Of a DNA stretch of 64,000 bases, positions 34,054 to 44,600 are shown one piece after another; the first letter of the stretch is position 1; each line of letters begins with the position of its first letter. The stretch lies in NCBI RefSeq assembly GCF_003573695.1, contig NC_039368.1, positions 10,191,860-10,255,859 on the forward strand, written 5' to 3'. The position numbers were made by a program, and so were the translations under genes. The DNA is from Papaver somniferum (taxonomy: Eukaryota; Streptophyta; Magnoliopsida; Ranunculales; Papaveraceae). The notes under the pieces were generated by a model. It saw only the letters and a program-made list of their open reading frames with translations. It had not been told where the DNA came from and searched no databases.

Positions 34054-37000
34054 TCAAGGAAAGTTTTTCAACAATGGATTGCTCTTCTTAGCAAGAGCCT
34101 CCTTCGTGCTTTGGAGAGCCTCCTTCTTCAACTTCAGCTTCCTGGACAATTTTTCGACCAGCAACTTTTCAACCTCATAGAAACCGTCAACGAACCACGG
34201 AACATTGAACTCGAAGTTTACATACATGTCACGATGGAACCTCCATCTCGAGATTACATCCTCAGAAACAGTATTAGCGGTCTCGTTGCACATGTCGTCA
34301 ATCGAAGAGAAAGCTTCCTCCACACGCTTAACCAACGCAAATCGACTAGTAACCTTCTTGGTCGTGGCGATATGTCCGTAGATTTACCATATCTTGGTGT
34401 ATAGCTCCGCATGTTTTGCTGGCACACTAAATCCCCCGATCAACACATGATCCGGATAAGGAACCAGGTATGGAGAGTTGAAAGTAGCACCCGCGTCTAC
34501 ATCAGCAACCGACAAGGGATTCCTAACGACAATTGCACCTACGGCCACTGGAGTACTCTTCATTGTCTGAGTCACAACGACGTTTTCATATCGATCAACA
34601 TCCATTTCATGGTCGCCCGGTGCGGCTGCCACAATTGGAGACAAAGCTGTATCACCACCAGTCTCCGTCTCAAGGCCATCTTCAGAAACGGTTTCCCCCT
34701 ATGACATCACGGATTAGATATTTTCCAAAGAGAAAGAAAAAAAATATGCGGGAGACTCACTGATTCACTTTCAGACTGGCTAGAGGAAGATTCAGCACTG
34801 CTGTCGGAAGAACTACTCTCTCCATCACTGAACTCTGAGCTTTCATCCTTCTCTGGTTTCGCATCGCCACGGATAGGCTCAGCACCGCCACCCTACGTCT
34901 CGAGAAGCGATGTTTTCTGACTACTTGCAATTTTGGTAAAGGCGTTCACGCTACTGAGACCCTAGGCAAGATACAAAGACGGATACTCAGGAAAGAAACA
35001 AGGATATACACGATCCAACTACAGTCAAGAGGAAATCACACGTACCCGCGTATTGGACGAACTGAAAGTCGGTAGGGCCGTCGAAACTGACTGAGAATCT
35101 GCACGGATTTTAGATCTTCGCTCCTTCACTTGGGGACTATCTGCATTCGGGCTAACGGATTTTCGCTTGGCCGAAGAAGGATCCCTCAGCAGTGGATGCT
35201 CCGCTAAAACCGCGGGAGAAGGCTTACCGCGACGTTTTTCTACCACATCATTCACGAATCCATGGAAAACGAGAAACTCATCCTGCCAAAATATGTTATA
35301 TTTGGAGGTTGTTGATGGATTTCGTTCCGCAAGAAGGAAAGGGAGACTTTTACCCGACACAAGAACAGTAGCATCGAGAACAGTTGGCAACGAGACTTCT
35401 AGAACAACCGGATGACGAACAAGTGGGACCCCTTGGTCAAAACCCATATGCCGAGCCGCCCTATTGATATTGTAAGAGACTGCTTTCAAGATCCTCGAAA
35501 GAAAGACGACACATAACCGGGCGTGCAGCTTCGCATGAACACCATCTCTCCAACACTCATATCCTCTTTATCAGAAGACAAAGACATGCTCGGATCAAGA
35601 GCAAAAGTACTTATCTAAGTTATGGACGCATGCACCGGAGCCCATGGACGAAAATTGACCATGTGTGAGTTGTCAAGGAATCCAACCAGGTTCGAACCAA
35701 TCTTTGGGCGCCTATTCGACCAACGTAGTATCCTAGAGCCACCCCAAGACTCGGGAAGTACGGCCAACGGTTTTGGAGCATACCTTTCGAAGTGCTCCCA
35801 CAGCCACGCTTGGAGAAAGGCGACATGAATATACGAATCCAATTTCGTGTAACCATTTGAAGCGCACATGTCCGCGACCAGCTGATCCAAGTGTGTGTAC
35901 AGAGAACCAAGAAACAAGCCTCCAATAGGGAGAACAACACCTTGTGCAAATTTTATGGCAAACTTGATAAGTTCCTGTCTTATCTCCTTCTTACCCGAGC
36001 CATCATGGAAAATATCTCTGGATAACCAAAGATCCAAGAACGACGCGACATGAAGCGTACTATTCTTCTGATTCGACTCCAACCCATCGGGAAACCACTG
36101 AGACACCCACCAGCCATAGAAGCACCTCATCTCGTTTTCTTTCCGAACGAATCCTTTTGATTTCGCAACCAGAGCGGCGCGCATTTCTTCTTCATCTGCA
36201 GACAATTTGACATCGAGGTTTCCTATTACAGGAAGGTTCAGCAACACGGCCACGCTCTCTAAGGAGATATCTTTTCACCCCACCTTCATATGGCCGTGTG
36301 AGTGTCTGGACACCATCTGGAAATAAAAGCAACCAAGCATGGAATATCTTTCCTAATTTGAAGCACTGCGGAAGCCGTGACAGCATCAATGATCCGCGCC
36401 TTGGTCAAACTGGCTTTTACACATTCCTGGATCATCATGAATCTCATCCATTTCTCAAAGGGATGCAATGGACTCTCAGAGATTTTAAAGTCAACAGGAG
36501 AAGCATGATACTCTTTACTCTGAAGACAAATCCTTATTACACCTCTTGGCCGAACCGACCGGGCCTCTCCTTCACTTTCCGGACCAGTCAGAAGAATCGA
36601 CACATACTTGGGATGATTTCTCTTAATCGTGTTGGATGTTGTAAAGAACTCATCATTTATGTTTGGCTTGGAATTGCCAACATCTTTCGGTACGGAAGAA
36701 CTTTTCTCAAATAACATCCTAACAAAAATTCTCTCACGCTACTTCCACCTTCGAAATAACTAAAATGGAACAATACGAAGAGAAATTATTACGGAAAGTG
36801 CATGGAATTATTTTATCAGACATAGGAGATCCATCCTGGATGCAAGCCAATTTGTTTCAAAGTCATAATGCGCATAGGCAAAGAAATGGGGACTGACAGA
36901 CCCTGCATCACCTCCTCATGCCAAGACCTTACCCTGCAGCGGGAAATTTGCACCCGGCCGAGGAGGCGCGCCCCACCACGGGAACCATACACACGGTCAC

Positions 37001-37284
37001 ACCAGGAAAAAGGAGTAAACCCTAGAAGCTAAGTTTTCGAGGGAAGGGAATGAAATTACCAGCTCATGCATGCATACTTTGCACGGTAATTGAGACGACC
37101 AACATCACTACGGTATTCACGCCTAAATGTTACTACAAATTCGTGCAAAGCATACCTACGGCTAGGATTCATACCAACGCAGAAGGAAAACATTTCTACA
37201 AGTTCATGAAAAGGTACGCCTACACCTAGGGTTTGCACTAACACAAAAAAAAAGAGTTAAAGAGGAAGTGTTGGAAGACATACC
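34054..37284 (-). pseudogene. Antisense plant-mobile-domain gene in element E
   Basis: The minus strand encodes a plant mobile domain (the aminotransferase-like domain of plant transposons and MAIN-type proteins). It has HPFEKWMRFMMIQECVKAS, WCPDTHT, then VAVLLNLPVIGNLDVKLSADEEEMRAAL, IKFAIKFAQGVVLPI, AFLQAWLWEHF and YNINRAARHMGFDQGVP in the right order. The start is the ATG at 36717, one base after an acceptor TTGTTAG; a donor CCCAG|GTATGT at 37283 suggests a 565-bp 5'-UTR intron (36719-37283). An extra base near 36255 breaks WGEKIS...ESVAVLL, a stop follows VHASIT near 35615, and another frameshift lies near 35490. The C-terminal part has a Lys/Glu coiled coil (34054-34335). Function in the element is unknown. 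Confidence 0.8.
35615..36253 (-). pseudogene. Core of the plant mobile domain
   Basis: This is the longest intact frame of the antisense gene (212 codons). It covers the middle of the domain, with the conserved YGWWVSQWF, FLDLWLSRDIF, QGVVLPIGGLFLGSLY and the WLWEHFERYAP motif. It ends FRPWAPVHASIT and a stop, after which the sequence continues in the domain style (VGEMVFMRSCTPGYV). Confidence 0.82.
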
Positions 37285-37440
37285 TGGGATTCGCTCGTCC
37301 GCTTTACTGTTGCCACACGGCCAGAATAAAAAAAAAGAAATATATGTGTGAAGTAAAAGGAGAGGCCGCCCTCCTTTTATAGGCGTGATACTTGCGGGTT
37401 TGAATAAGGAAAGGACTTCCTATTTGAGTCAAGTAAGGAA
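37285..37440. other. Upstream region of the antisense gene in E
   Basis: A-rich with an A9 run near 37329. On the minus strand this would be the first exon and promoter region of the mobile-domain gene. A weak CATATATTTC TATA-like word is present; no stronger signal is seen. Confidence 0.35.
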
Positions 37441-37449
37441 AAGAGGCAA

Positions 37450-37800
37450 CCGGGCCCGCGAAGACCAATTACCATGCCAAGACCGTCCGCGCCATTTCCT
37501 TGGCCCCACCACGCCAAGTCGTTCGTCATTCTTGCCTCACCAGGACCGTGCCATGCCTTGGCCCCACATGCCAATCCGTCCGCGCATGCTTTGCCTCACC
37601 AAACTGCGCCATTGCCTTGGCCCCACCACGCCAAGTCGTCCGCCATGATTGCCTCTCCAAGATCGCGCCATGCCTTGGCCCCACATGGCAAGCAGTTTGC
37701 ATGCTTTGCCTCACCAAACTGCGTCATTGCCTTGGCCCCACCATGCCAAGCCGTCCTCACCATGACTTGCTGTACCAAAACCGACAACTCGCCAAGCCAG
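37450..37800. repeat. GC-rich minisatellite, about 115 bp period, inside element E
   Basis: AAACTGCGYCATTGCCTTGGCCCCACC occurs at about 37601 and 37716, with related half-units around GCCTTGGCCCCACATG. It resembles the LTR minisatellites, so the family has spread from LTR to interior or the reverse. Confidence 0.75.
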
Positions 37801-38077
37801 CGTCATGATGTTCCCTAACCCATCCAAGGTGATGCATAGCCAGACTAAGCCGACGATCTTCATCTCACCACTTCATGGTCTACACCACGGATTAAATCTA
37901 CGCAAGGCCGCCAAACACGAGGATCATGGACTCTCCTTACCTCTCCAAAAAGGTTAGTCGGACCTTCCTGACCATCTTTCCACGACTTGTCGTTTCGATT
38001 TTTTTCCTTGACCGTCACCATCTCATGCTTACCTCGCAACAATGCTCCTGTTCCGAGCTAAGCAGGGGGCTTAATAT

Positions 38078-39422
38078 TGATGGAGGTTTTTATCTTAGGG
38101 TTAAAATCGTAAAACCGTGCAACTTACATGACGTCACTATGACCATTAGAACATTTATCGAATCGATCAGCATACCTACGTAAGAATTACCAGGATACCT
38201 TTTTTTTTATGTGTCATGTTCCACGGCAGAATCTTAACATTGACCGACGTCATCTATGCCAAACCCTAATTCTCGTGCTATGGCGCCAAGGCATGACAAC
38301 CATGCCAGCTGCACCATTGTTCCTATGTCAAACCATGCCAGCCACATCTCCGCGCCAAGGCATGAAAACCATGCCAACCGCACCACTGTGCCAATGGCAA
38401 ACCATGCCAGCCACATCTCCACGCCAAGGCATGCCAACCATGCCAGCCGCACCACTGTGCCAATGGCAAACCATGTCAGCCACATCTCCGCTCCAAGGCA
38501 TGCCAACCATGCCAGCCACATCTCCACGCCATGGCATGCCAACCACGTTAGCCACACCATGCGCCAATGGCATGCCAAACCCTTGGCCCCACCATGCCAA
38601 GCCACCCACACCTTTCCTTGGCCCCAACCATGCTAGAAGCACCATGCGCCAATGGCATGCCAAACCCTTGGCCCCACCATGCTAAGCCAACCGCGCCTTT
38701 CCTTGGTCCCAACCATGCTAGCCGCACCATGACCTAATGGCATGCCAAACCCTTTGCCCCGCCATGCCAAGCCAACCGCACCTTGCCTTGGCCCCACCAT
38801 GCCAAGCCGTCCGTGCCAAACCCTTGGCCCCACTATGCAAGGCCATTCGCTCCATTGGCCTTGGACCCACCATGATGGCCTTACCCATGCGGCTACCAAA
38901 ACTAAGGCGTGTGAAGATCAACGACCACCTTTTCATCCTGGATGCAAATCCTATCCGTCCAAGGTCGCCAAATAACGCATGGTAACCTTTGGCCCAAAAC
39001 CCTCGTTTTGTCCACGCCAAGGCATGCTATGCCACATGTGCCAATGGAATGCCAACCACCTTGGCGCGCCACACCATGCCGCCTTCCCTAGGCGGATACA
39101 AAAACGAAGGCGTGCGACGATCAACGGCCACCCTTACATCCTAGATGCAAATCCTAGCCGTCCAAGGTCGCCAAACAACGTATGGTAACCTTTGGCCCAA
39201 AACCCTAGTTTTGTCCACCCCAAACCGCGCCAAGGCATGCCATGCCACATGTGCCAATGGCATGCCAACCACCTTGTCGCACCATACCATGCCGGCCTTC
39301 CCTATGCGGCTACCAAAACGAAGGCGTGCGACGATCAACGGCCATCCTTCCATCCTGGATGCAAATCCTAGCCGTCCAAGGTCGCCAAACAACGCGTGGT
39401 AACCTTTGGCCCAAAACCCTAG
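38078..39422 (+). repeat. 3' LTR of element E, truncated
   Basis: Colinear with the first part of 30831-33368. Similarity stops after GGCCCAAAACCCTAG at 39422, where unrelated AT-rich DNA begins. The TATA box and LTR end are lost. A short purine run (AGCAGGGGG) lies just before the LTR. Confidence 0.8.
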
Positions 39423-42280
39423 GTATGTGAATGTTCTTGCGTGGGTATGTGAATGTTGTTACACTGGGTCATCACTTCCACTTTTTTGAATATTTTGTTT
39501 ATATTACATGGGTATGTGAATGATGTTACACTGGGTTTGGTTTAATTTGAATGAATCTTTCAGCTTCAGAGCCAGTTTATGTTTCAGTTTAATCTAGTTG
39601 TTTCTTCACATTTCACAACATAAACAAAGTGCCAAAAGTGATATATGTAGGGCCTTATTCACATGTAGATAGTTGTGTTAGATATCTTCACTACACAACC
39701 CAGATATTGTGAAATAGCTTCTTTACAACATAACTAAGTGTTGTCCAAGATAGTTCGACAGCTCATACAAGTTTCGTCTGGTGTGGTTTTAAAAGAACCT
39801 ACAACTTAGACCTGCAAGTATACAGGGTCAGTTGTAGTGAGTGAGGTAAGAAGGGGTTTGTCCTCAGGGACAAGGAGGGTGTAATGTTATTTCTTTGTGT
39901 TTTCCTAACTAATTTCCTAAAGTGGCAGTGACAAGATCTAAACAATGGGAAGTATACTAGGGCCTTTGAGTCCACCACTAATTTACATTACTTGTTCTGA
40001 TCCTAACACTAACCTTGTCCTTATAACTGACAATGAAAGGGATGTCAATCCTCTACATATCTATGGTCAATCTGATATGGATGATTCAATCACAACTAAG
40101 ATAATCCTCCTAAGCATTAACTGTCTTTTCAAGGTACAGCTAATCAAAAGGTTCATATATACTATTAAGTATGAGTTGCAGTTCTACAACACAGAATAAA
40201 TCTAACTACAATGGATGCATTACATACACTGCGAAAGTTAAGTGTTGAAGTCCTAAGACTAAATTCCATCCTAAACAATTAAACATAACAAGGTTATTAT
40301 CATGAACATGAACAACAAATAGCAAATTAGGGTTTCATCTAACCCTAGCAGAACAACTTAGAACATGAACTGTGAATTAAAATTAGAATTGAAACAAAAA
40401 AAGGTAAAAACCTAAAACTAACACTATTGGTGCTCTGACTAGCCCAGGCATACCCCTAACATTACACACACCATGTTCTATTTATAGTGCAGAATCCCCA
40501 AATTTCTAAACCCTAATTTTTGAAAACCTAATATTTGATTTGGGGATTTTCAATTTGACGTACCCACTTGCGATTTCACCTCGACCCATATCTTGTTCTG
40601 TTCTTCCCACTTGTTCTGCTGTTTTTGCTGCTCTTCTTTGTGAACTGTGAACCCTAGCTCGAGTCGTCTCATCAACTCCACGCCCTAGGTCAGTGGGATG
40701 TGAATTTGATGAAACACATAGGCTAGGTAGAGAGATGGTGGAGTTGCCGGGTGGTTGTGGTGGTGGTATGGTTCGAGGTCTGGTGGTGGCAGTGATGGCA
40801 GGAGATGGTGGTGGCGGAAATTGCAGGTGATAGGGAAGAGAGGAATTTGGGGAGAATAGGAGAAGAGGTCGATGAAGAATGGGTTAGGGGCTGTTTGGTT
40901 TGTGGTGTAGGTGTTTGGCGTTTGGGTGTTGAGCGGGAGTAGCGAACTTTGATGCACAGCGAGTAAAGAGTGTTGGATGATCCCATATAGATTGAATCGA
41001 ACGGCTACGATGGAGAGGTATGTAGAGACCGTTGGATTATGAGATACAACAAATCTGACGGCTTCAGATGGAGTTAGGTACTATGTGTTTGACAGGAGCT
41101 TCGGATTTTTATGCACAATGATGAGGTGGTCGTTGGATGATGAGATGGATCCAATATGACGGCTCTCATGGAAATGGGTATGGATAATGGAAATGGATTT
41201 GGGTAAGGGTTTTGGGCCTTGGGTATGCCAAGCCTATATCTTCTTTAAGAAAAATTCTTCCTCTTCAAGCCCACTTTTAATTGATCCGGCTCTTGCAAAC
41301 ATCAATCTTCGCTGCCTTTCTGCGGGAGTCTTTGCCGTTTCTTTCGCTTCGTGAGTTAACCAGGCTTTATTTAGTACCTAAAAATTCAAAATTAATTGAA
41401 AAAAGTATTTATTCTTGAAAACAACGAAAACACAGAATATGGGATAAAATGGAGCGTTAGTGCACAAATGATGAGTTAAATGCCAATAAAAAGGTGCAAA
41501 TATATACAATATTTGGCACTCATCATCGTCCAAATCTTGTTCATAATAATAATAATTGTTGTTTTATATGTTTCTAAGATACCTTACTTGTGTTTTCCAA
41601 GATAGTCCTACAATACTAGTAAGAGTGGTGTTAAAAAAAATTTACTACACATAGTATAGTTGTATCATGGTAGTTTTACAATTCCAACAAGTGTACTGAC
41701 TGTAATAATCACAATACCAATAAGTGTTGTGTTAAAAACATTTACTACTCACCACAATGATTGTAAAAACAAATCTTGCAATATAAGTAGGAGTTGTTCA
41801 GTATAGTTGTACAACTCTAGGAAGTGTAATGACAGTAGTATTCACAATACTAATAGATGTTGTCTTCCAGTTTTCAACTACACAAACCAGATATTGTGAA
41901 ATAGTTTCTTTACAACATAACTATGTGTTGTCCAAGATAGTTCCACAGCTCATACAAGTGACGTGTAAATCTTATTCATAATACCAGTATTTGTTGTTAC
42001 ATATGTTTCCACGATACCCTACTTGTTTTGTCCAAGATATTCCTACAACACAAGCAAGGGTTGTGTTAGGTTTTCAAAAAAAAAAATCGAAAGAGAATCA
42101 CAACTTTGGGAAAATATTGTCGAACCATGAATCACATCACCCTTTACAACTCTTAGTCAAGTATTGTAGAAAAGCTTGGACTTTCTAAAATACCCCCACT
42201 ACACAATGCATAACATGGAGTTGTCGTAGGTGTACTACAACGCTAATACAGTGTCGTCAATGATGATTTTTCCCATAGTA
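39423..42280. mobile_element. CACTA-like DNA transposon remnant, carrying element B
   Basis: The right edge, read on the minus strand, is TACTATGGGAAAAATCATC followed by TTGACGACACTG. This is close to a CACTA terminal inverted repeat with the first base changed. Inside it, sub-terminal words of ACAAC...GTTGT type are abundant. A block with ACTACACAACCCAGATATTGTG (39684) recurs at 41882 (ACTACACAAACCAGATATTGTG); without element B the period is about 446 bp. No transposase and no left terminal repeat were found. Confidence 0.4.
39779..41525 (-). mobile_element. Element B: solo-LTR-like insertion, 1.7 kb
   Basis: On the minus strand it starts TGATGAGTGCCAAATATTG and ends ...AAAACCACACCA, flanked by TCGTC at 39774-39778 and 41526-41530. 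It shares both termini and several internal segments with element A (for example the GGATAAAATG, GATTTGGG and TGACGGC neighbourhoods). There is no coding region. Minus-strand Pro/Thr-rich and His-rich frames near 40700-40980 are compositional. Confidence 0.85.
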
Positions 42281-42762
42281 AGCCTTTATGAAATAGTTCC
42301 AAACCTCAAAATAATAAGGACAATGCAAGAACATATGATATGTTGTTTCTCTTTCAGTATTGCATAAAAAACACAGATCACTGTCTATCTCTACTCTTCT
42401 ATGCCTCAACATGTCTCTAGTAGGAAGGGAATTATGAAAAGAAGACCAAATAATAAAACTAACCTTGTGAGGAATATATTGTTCTTCCATAGGTGCTTCG
42501 TGAAATTGCACGAGTAAAGCTTCCCAACAAGAGCCTCATAACATTTACTGGTGCTAAAGCTATCCATAATGGACATAACATCTTCATTTTTCCCAAGGGC
42601 AGGAATACGCACATCATTCCTTAGCAGGTCCCATTCAAGCTTCTCAGTAGCATTCAAAGATCTATTTAAATCACTCTTCCACCCATTTTTATCTATCATC
42701 GCATCTATAGAAGCATCCTTATCCTTCACTACTATCAACACCTCCGAGAATAAGTCCTGCAA
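42281..42762 (-). pseudogene. LINE zf-RVT region
   Basis: Two frames cover the domain: an upstream part (GKLYSCNFTKHLWKNNI) and a downstream part with PHKVSFIIWSSFHNSLPTR and CFLCNTERETTYHMFLHC, the Cys-x2-Cys ... His-x4-Cys cluster of plant LINEs. The frame ends in the CACTA-like sequence. Confidence 0.75.
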
Positions 42763-42957
42763 ACAACCTCCATCAAGCCATTTATCCTTCCAAAATCCGA
42801 TTCCTTTACCATTATTAACTGTAATTCATACCATGTTCAGTACCGTAGGAACCATGTTTACGATATTCTTCCACAGACTTCTGCATAGGGGTTTAGATTC
42901 TACGTCCGGCATTAACAAGCCATGGTTCCTCTTGAACTTCTCTTGCACAATCTTTTT

Positions 42958-43695
42958 CTATAAACCATTTTTGTTTTTAGAATACCTCCAAATCCACTTA
43001 AACAACAACGACTGGTTAATTTTCCTTAGATTCCTCACTCCTAAACCTCTGTTAGCTTTAGGCAAACAAATCTTTGTCCAAGCAACCCAAACTAATTTTC
43101 TCCGTCCTTCCGCCTCTCTCCATAAGAAGTTACGCATGATTTTAACCATTCTTTTTTCCACACTAACTGGCAAATGAGACAGAGACAAATAATAAATTGG
43201 AAGACTAGAAAGACAACTCTTGATAAGAACTAGTCTACCTGCTTTATTCTCCTCTTCTTCCAAGTTGCCAACTTTTGCTCCATCTTAACCAAGACATGAT
43301 CCCAAACTGAGGTACTGCGCCATTGTGCCCCTATAGGCATACCGAGATAAGTAAAAGGTAACTTCTCCGACTTACAACCAAGCTCCCTTGTAAGAATATC
43401 AATTACATTATATGCTCCCACACTAATCATAGTAGTTTTCCAACTTCAACTTCAGGCCTGTAATCGTCTCAAAGACTGCCAAAATAATTAGAAGTTTCCT
43501 TACTTCTTCCGCAGTTGCATCAACAAAAATCAATATATCATCTGCAAATTGTAAATATGAAATAATGGTTACATTATCCACAACTAGAAAGCCTGATAAT
43601 TGACCTCTTTCCATTGCATCATTAATTAGTTTGGAGACAGAGAATCTCCTTGTCTTAGCCCCTTGCTCGGTTTGATTTCTCTGTCGAACTACCAT
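42958..43695 (-). pseudogene. LINE reverse transcriptase palm and thumb
   Basis: Three overlapping frames together hold YLQFADDILIFVDA (catalytic Asp pair), TGLKLKLENY, LPFTYLGMPIGAQW, AGRLVLIKSCLSSLPIYYLSL and GLGVRNLRKINQSLLFKWIWRYS. Frameshifts lie near 43425 and 43250. Confidence 0.82.
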
Positions 43696-44238
43696 TCACA
43701 AGAATAGACAAACACGAAGAAGTAACACACCATCTAATCCAAGTGATCCATTTATCATCAAAATCATGCTTTTGTAAAATTGTAAAAAGAGATTTCCAAT
43801 TAACGTTGTCAAAAGCTTCTCCATATCAATCTTACAAAGAATACCAGGCTTCTTAGCCTTCAACCTGCTATCCACACATTCATTCGCAATAAGCACTCCG
43901 TCAAGAATTTGTTTGTCATGAATGAAAGCTCCTTAAAAGTCAGAAATAATGTCAGGAATCACCTTCTTCAATCTATTAGCAAACAACTTGGAAATAATCT
44001 TGTAAACACTACCAATAAGACTTAACGGTCTAAAGTCTTTCGGCGTACAAGAGTCTTCTTTCTTCGGAATTAGAGTGATAAAAGAACAATTAAACCTCCA
44101 ATCAATAGAACCATACCTGTGATAGTCTTTTATTAGCTTCAGCAAGTCTTCCTTCAAAACACCCCAACAACTCTTGAAAAATTCAGCCATAAATCTGTCT
44201 GGACCAGGCGCCTTGTTGCAGCCTATCTGCTTAACCAC
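43696..44238 (-). pseudogene. LINE reverse transcriptase N-terminal part
   Basis: It reads NKAPGPDRFMAEFFKSCW, WRFNCSFITLIPKKE, KDFRPLSLIGSVYKIISK and ANRLKKVIPDIISDF, then a stop, then the second frame with LIANECVDSRLKAKKPGIL and CKIDMEK (first catalytic Asp). This intact FRPLSLIGSVYK stretch is the internal reference used to size the assembly gap in the other LINE. Confidence 0.83.
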
Positions 44239-44600
44239 CCCCCAAACCTCTTCCTCTGAGAACTCCCTCTCAAACCAAAGTTTGTCTTGTCTCTTTGATT
44301 TTATGAAAGAAAAGATTTTTCATGCCCGAGTTCAACTCATTTTGTTGAGAAAACAAATTGATGTATAAATTTCTTATTTCTTCCTTTATAATGCTCTGAT
44401 CAAAACTATCAATCCCCCCACTTGAAGCTTTGCTATTGTGTTCCTCTTCCTCCTTGCACTAGCAATACTATGAAAATATTTAGTATTTGAGTCTCCCATC
44501 AAAAATCATTTTGTTTCGCCCGCAATTGCCATTTACGTGCCTCCATCGTTTCAATATTCCTCAACCGTAATTTACAACGAGTTCTCTCTTCCAATTAGCT

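Larger units (their letters stand above)
30831..39422 (+). mobile_element. Element E: non-autonomous LTR retrotransposon with antisense cargo, 3' truncated
   Basis: The 5' LTR (30831-33368) and a partial 3' LTR (38078-39422) start alike (TGATGG.GGTTTTTA.CTTAGGGTTAAAATCG). A primer-binding-site-like TTGGCGACAACAGTGGG follows the first LTR, giving plus orientation. The 4.7-kb interior has no gag, protease, RT or integrase. Its only protein-like content is a plant-mobile-domain gene on the minus strand (34054-36717). It must have used proteins made by another element. The 3' LTR lacks its last 1.2 kb or so, and no target duplication can be read. Confidence 0.8.
42281..44600 (-). mobile_element. 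Second L1-type LINE remnant
   Basis: On the minus strand the order is EN-RT linker traces (44600-44250), RT N-terminus (44238-43700), RT palm with LQFADDIL (43695-43423), thumb (43430-42958) and a zf-RVT end (42762-42281). Frame changes and stops are frequent (SDF*, a broken RQGD motif, several indels), so it is older or less constrained than the LINE at 22-27 kb. The left end is cut by the CACTA-like edge. The right end fades near 44600. Confidence 0.83.

Noticed and set aside
37385..39430. Similar Trp/His/Pro-rich frames
   Set aside because: These are the same minisatellite artefacts in the interior and 3' LTR of element E.
40685..40986. Pro/Thr- and His-rich minus-strand frames in element B
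   Set aside because: They are low-complexity GGTGGTGG-derived text without conservation in A or C.
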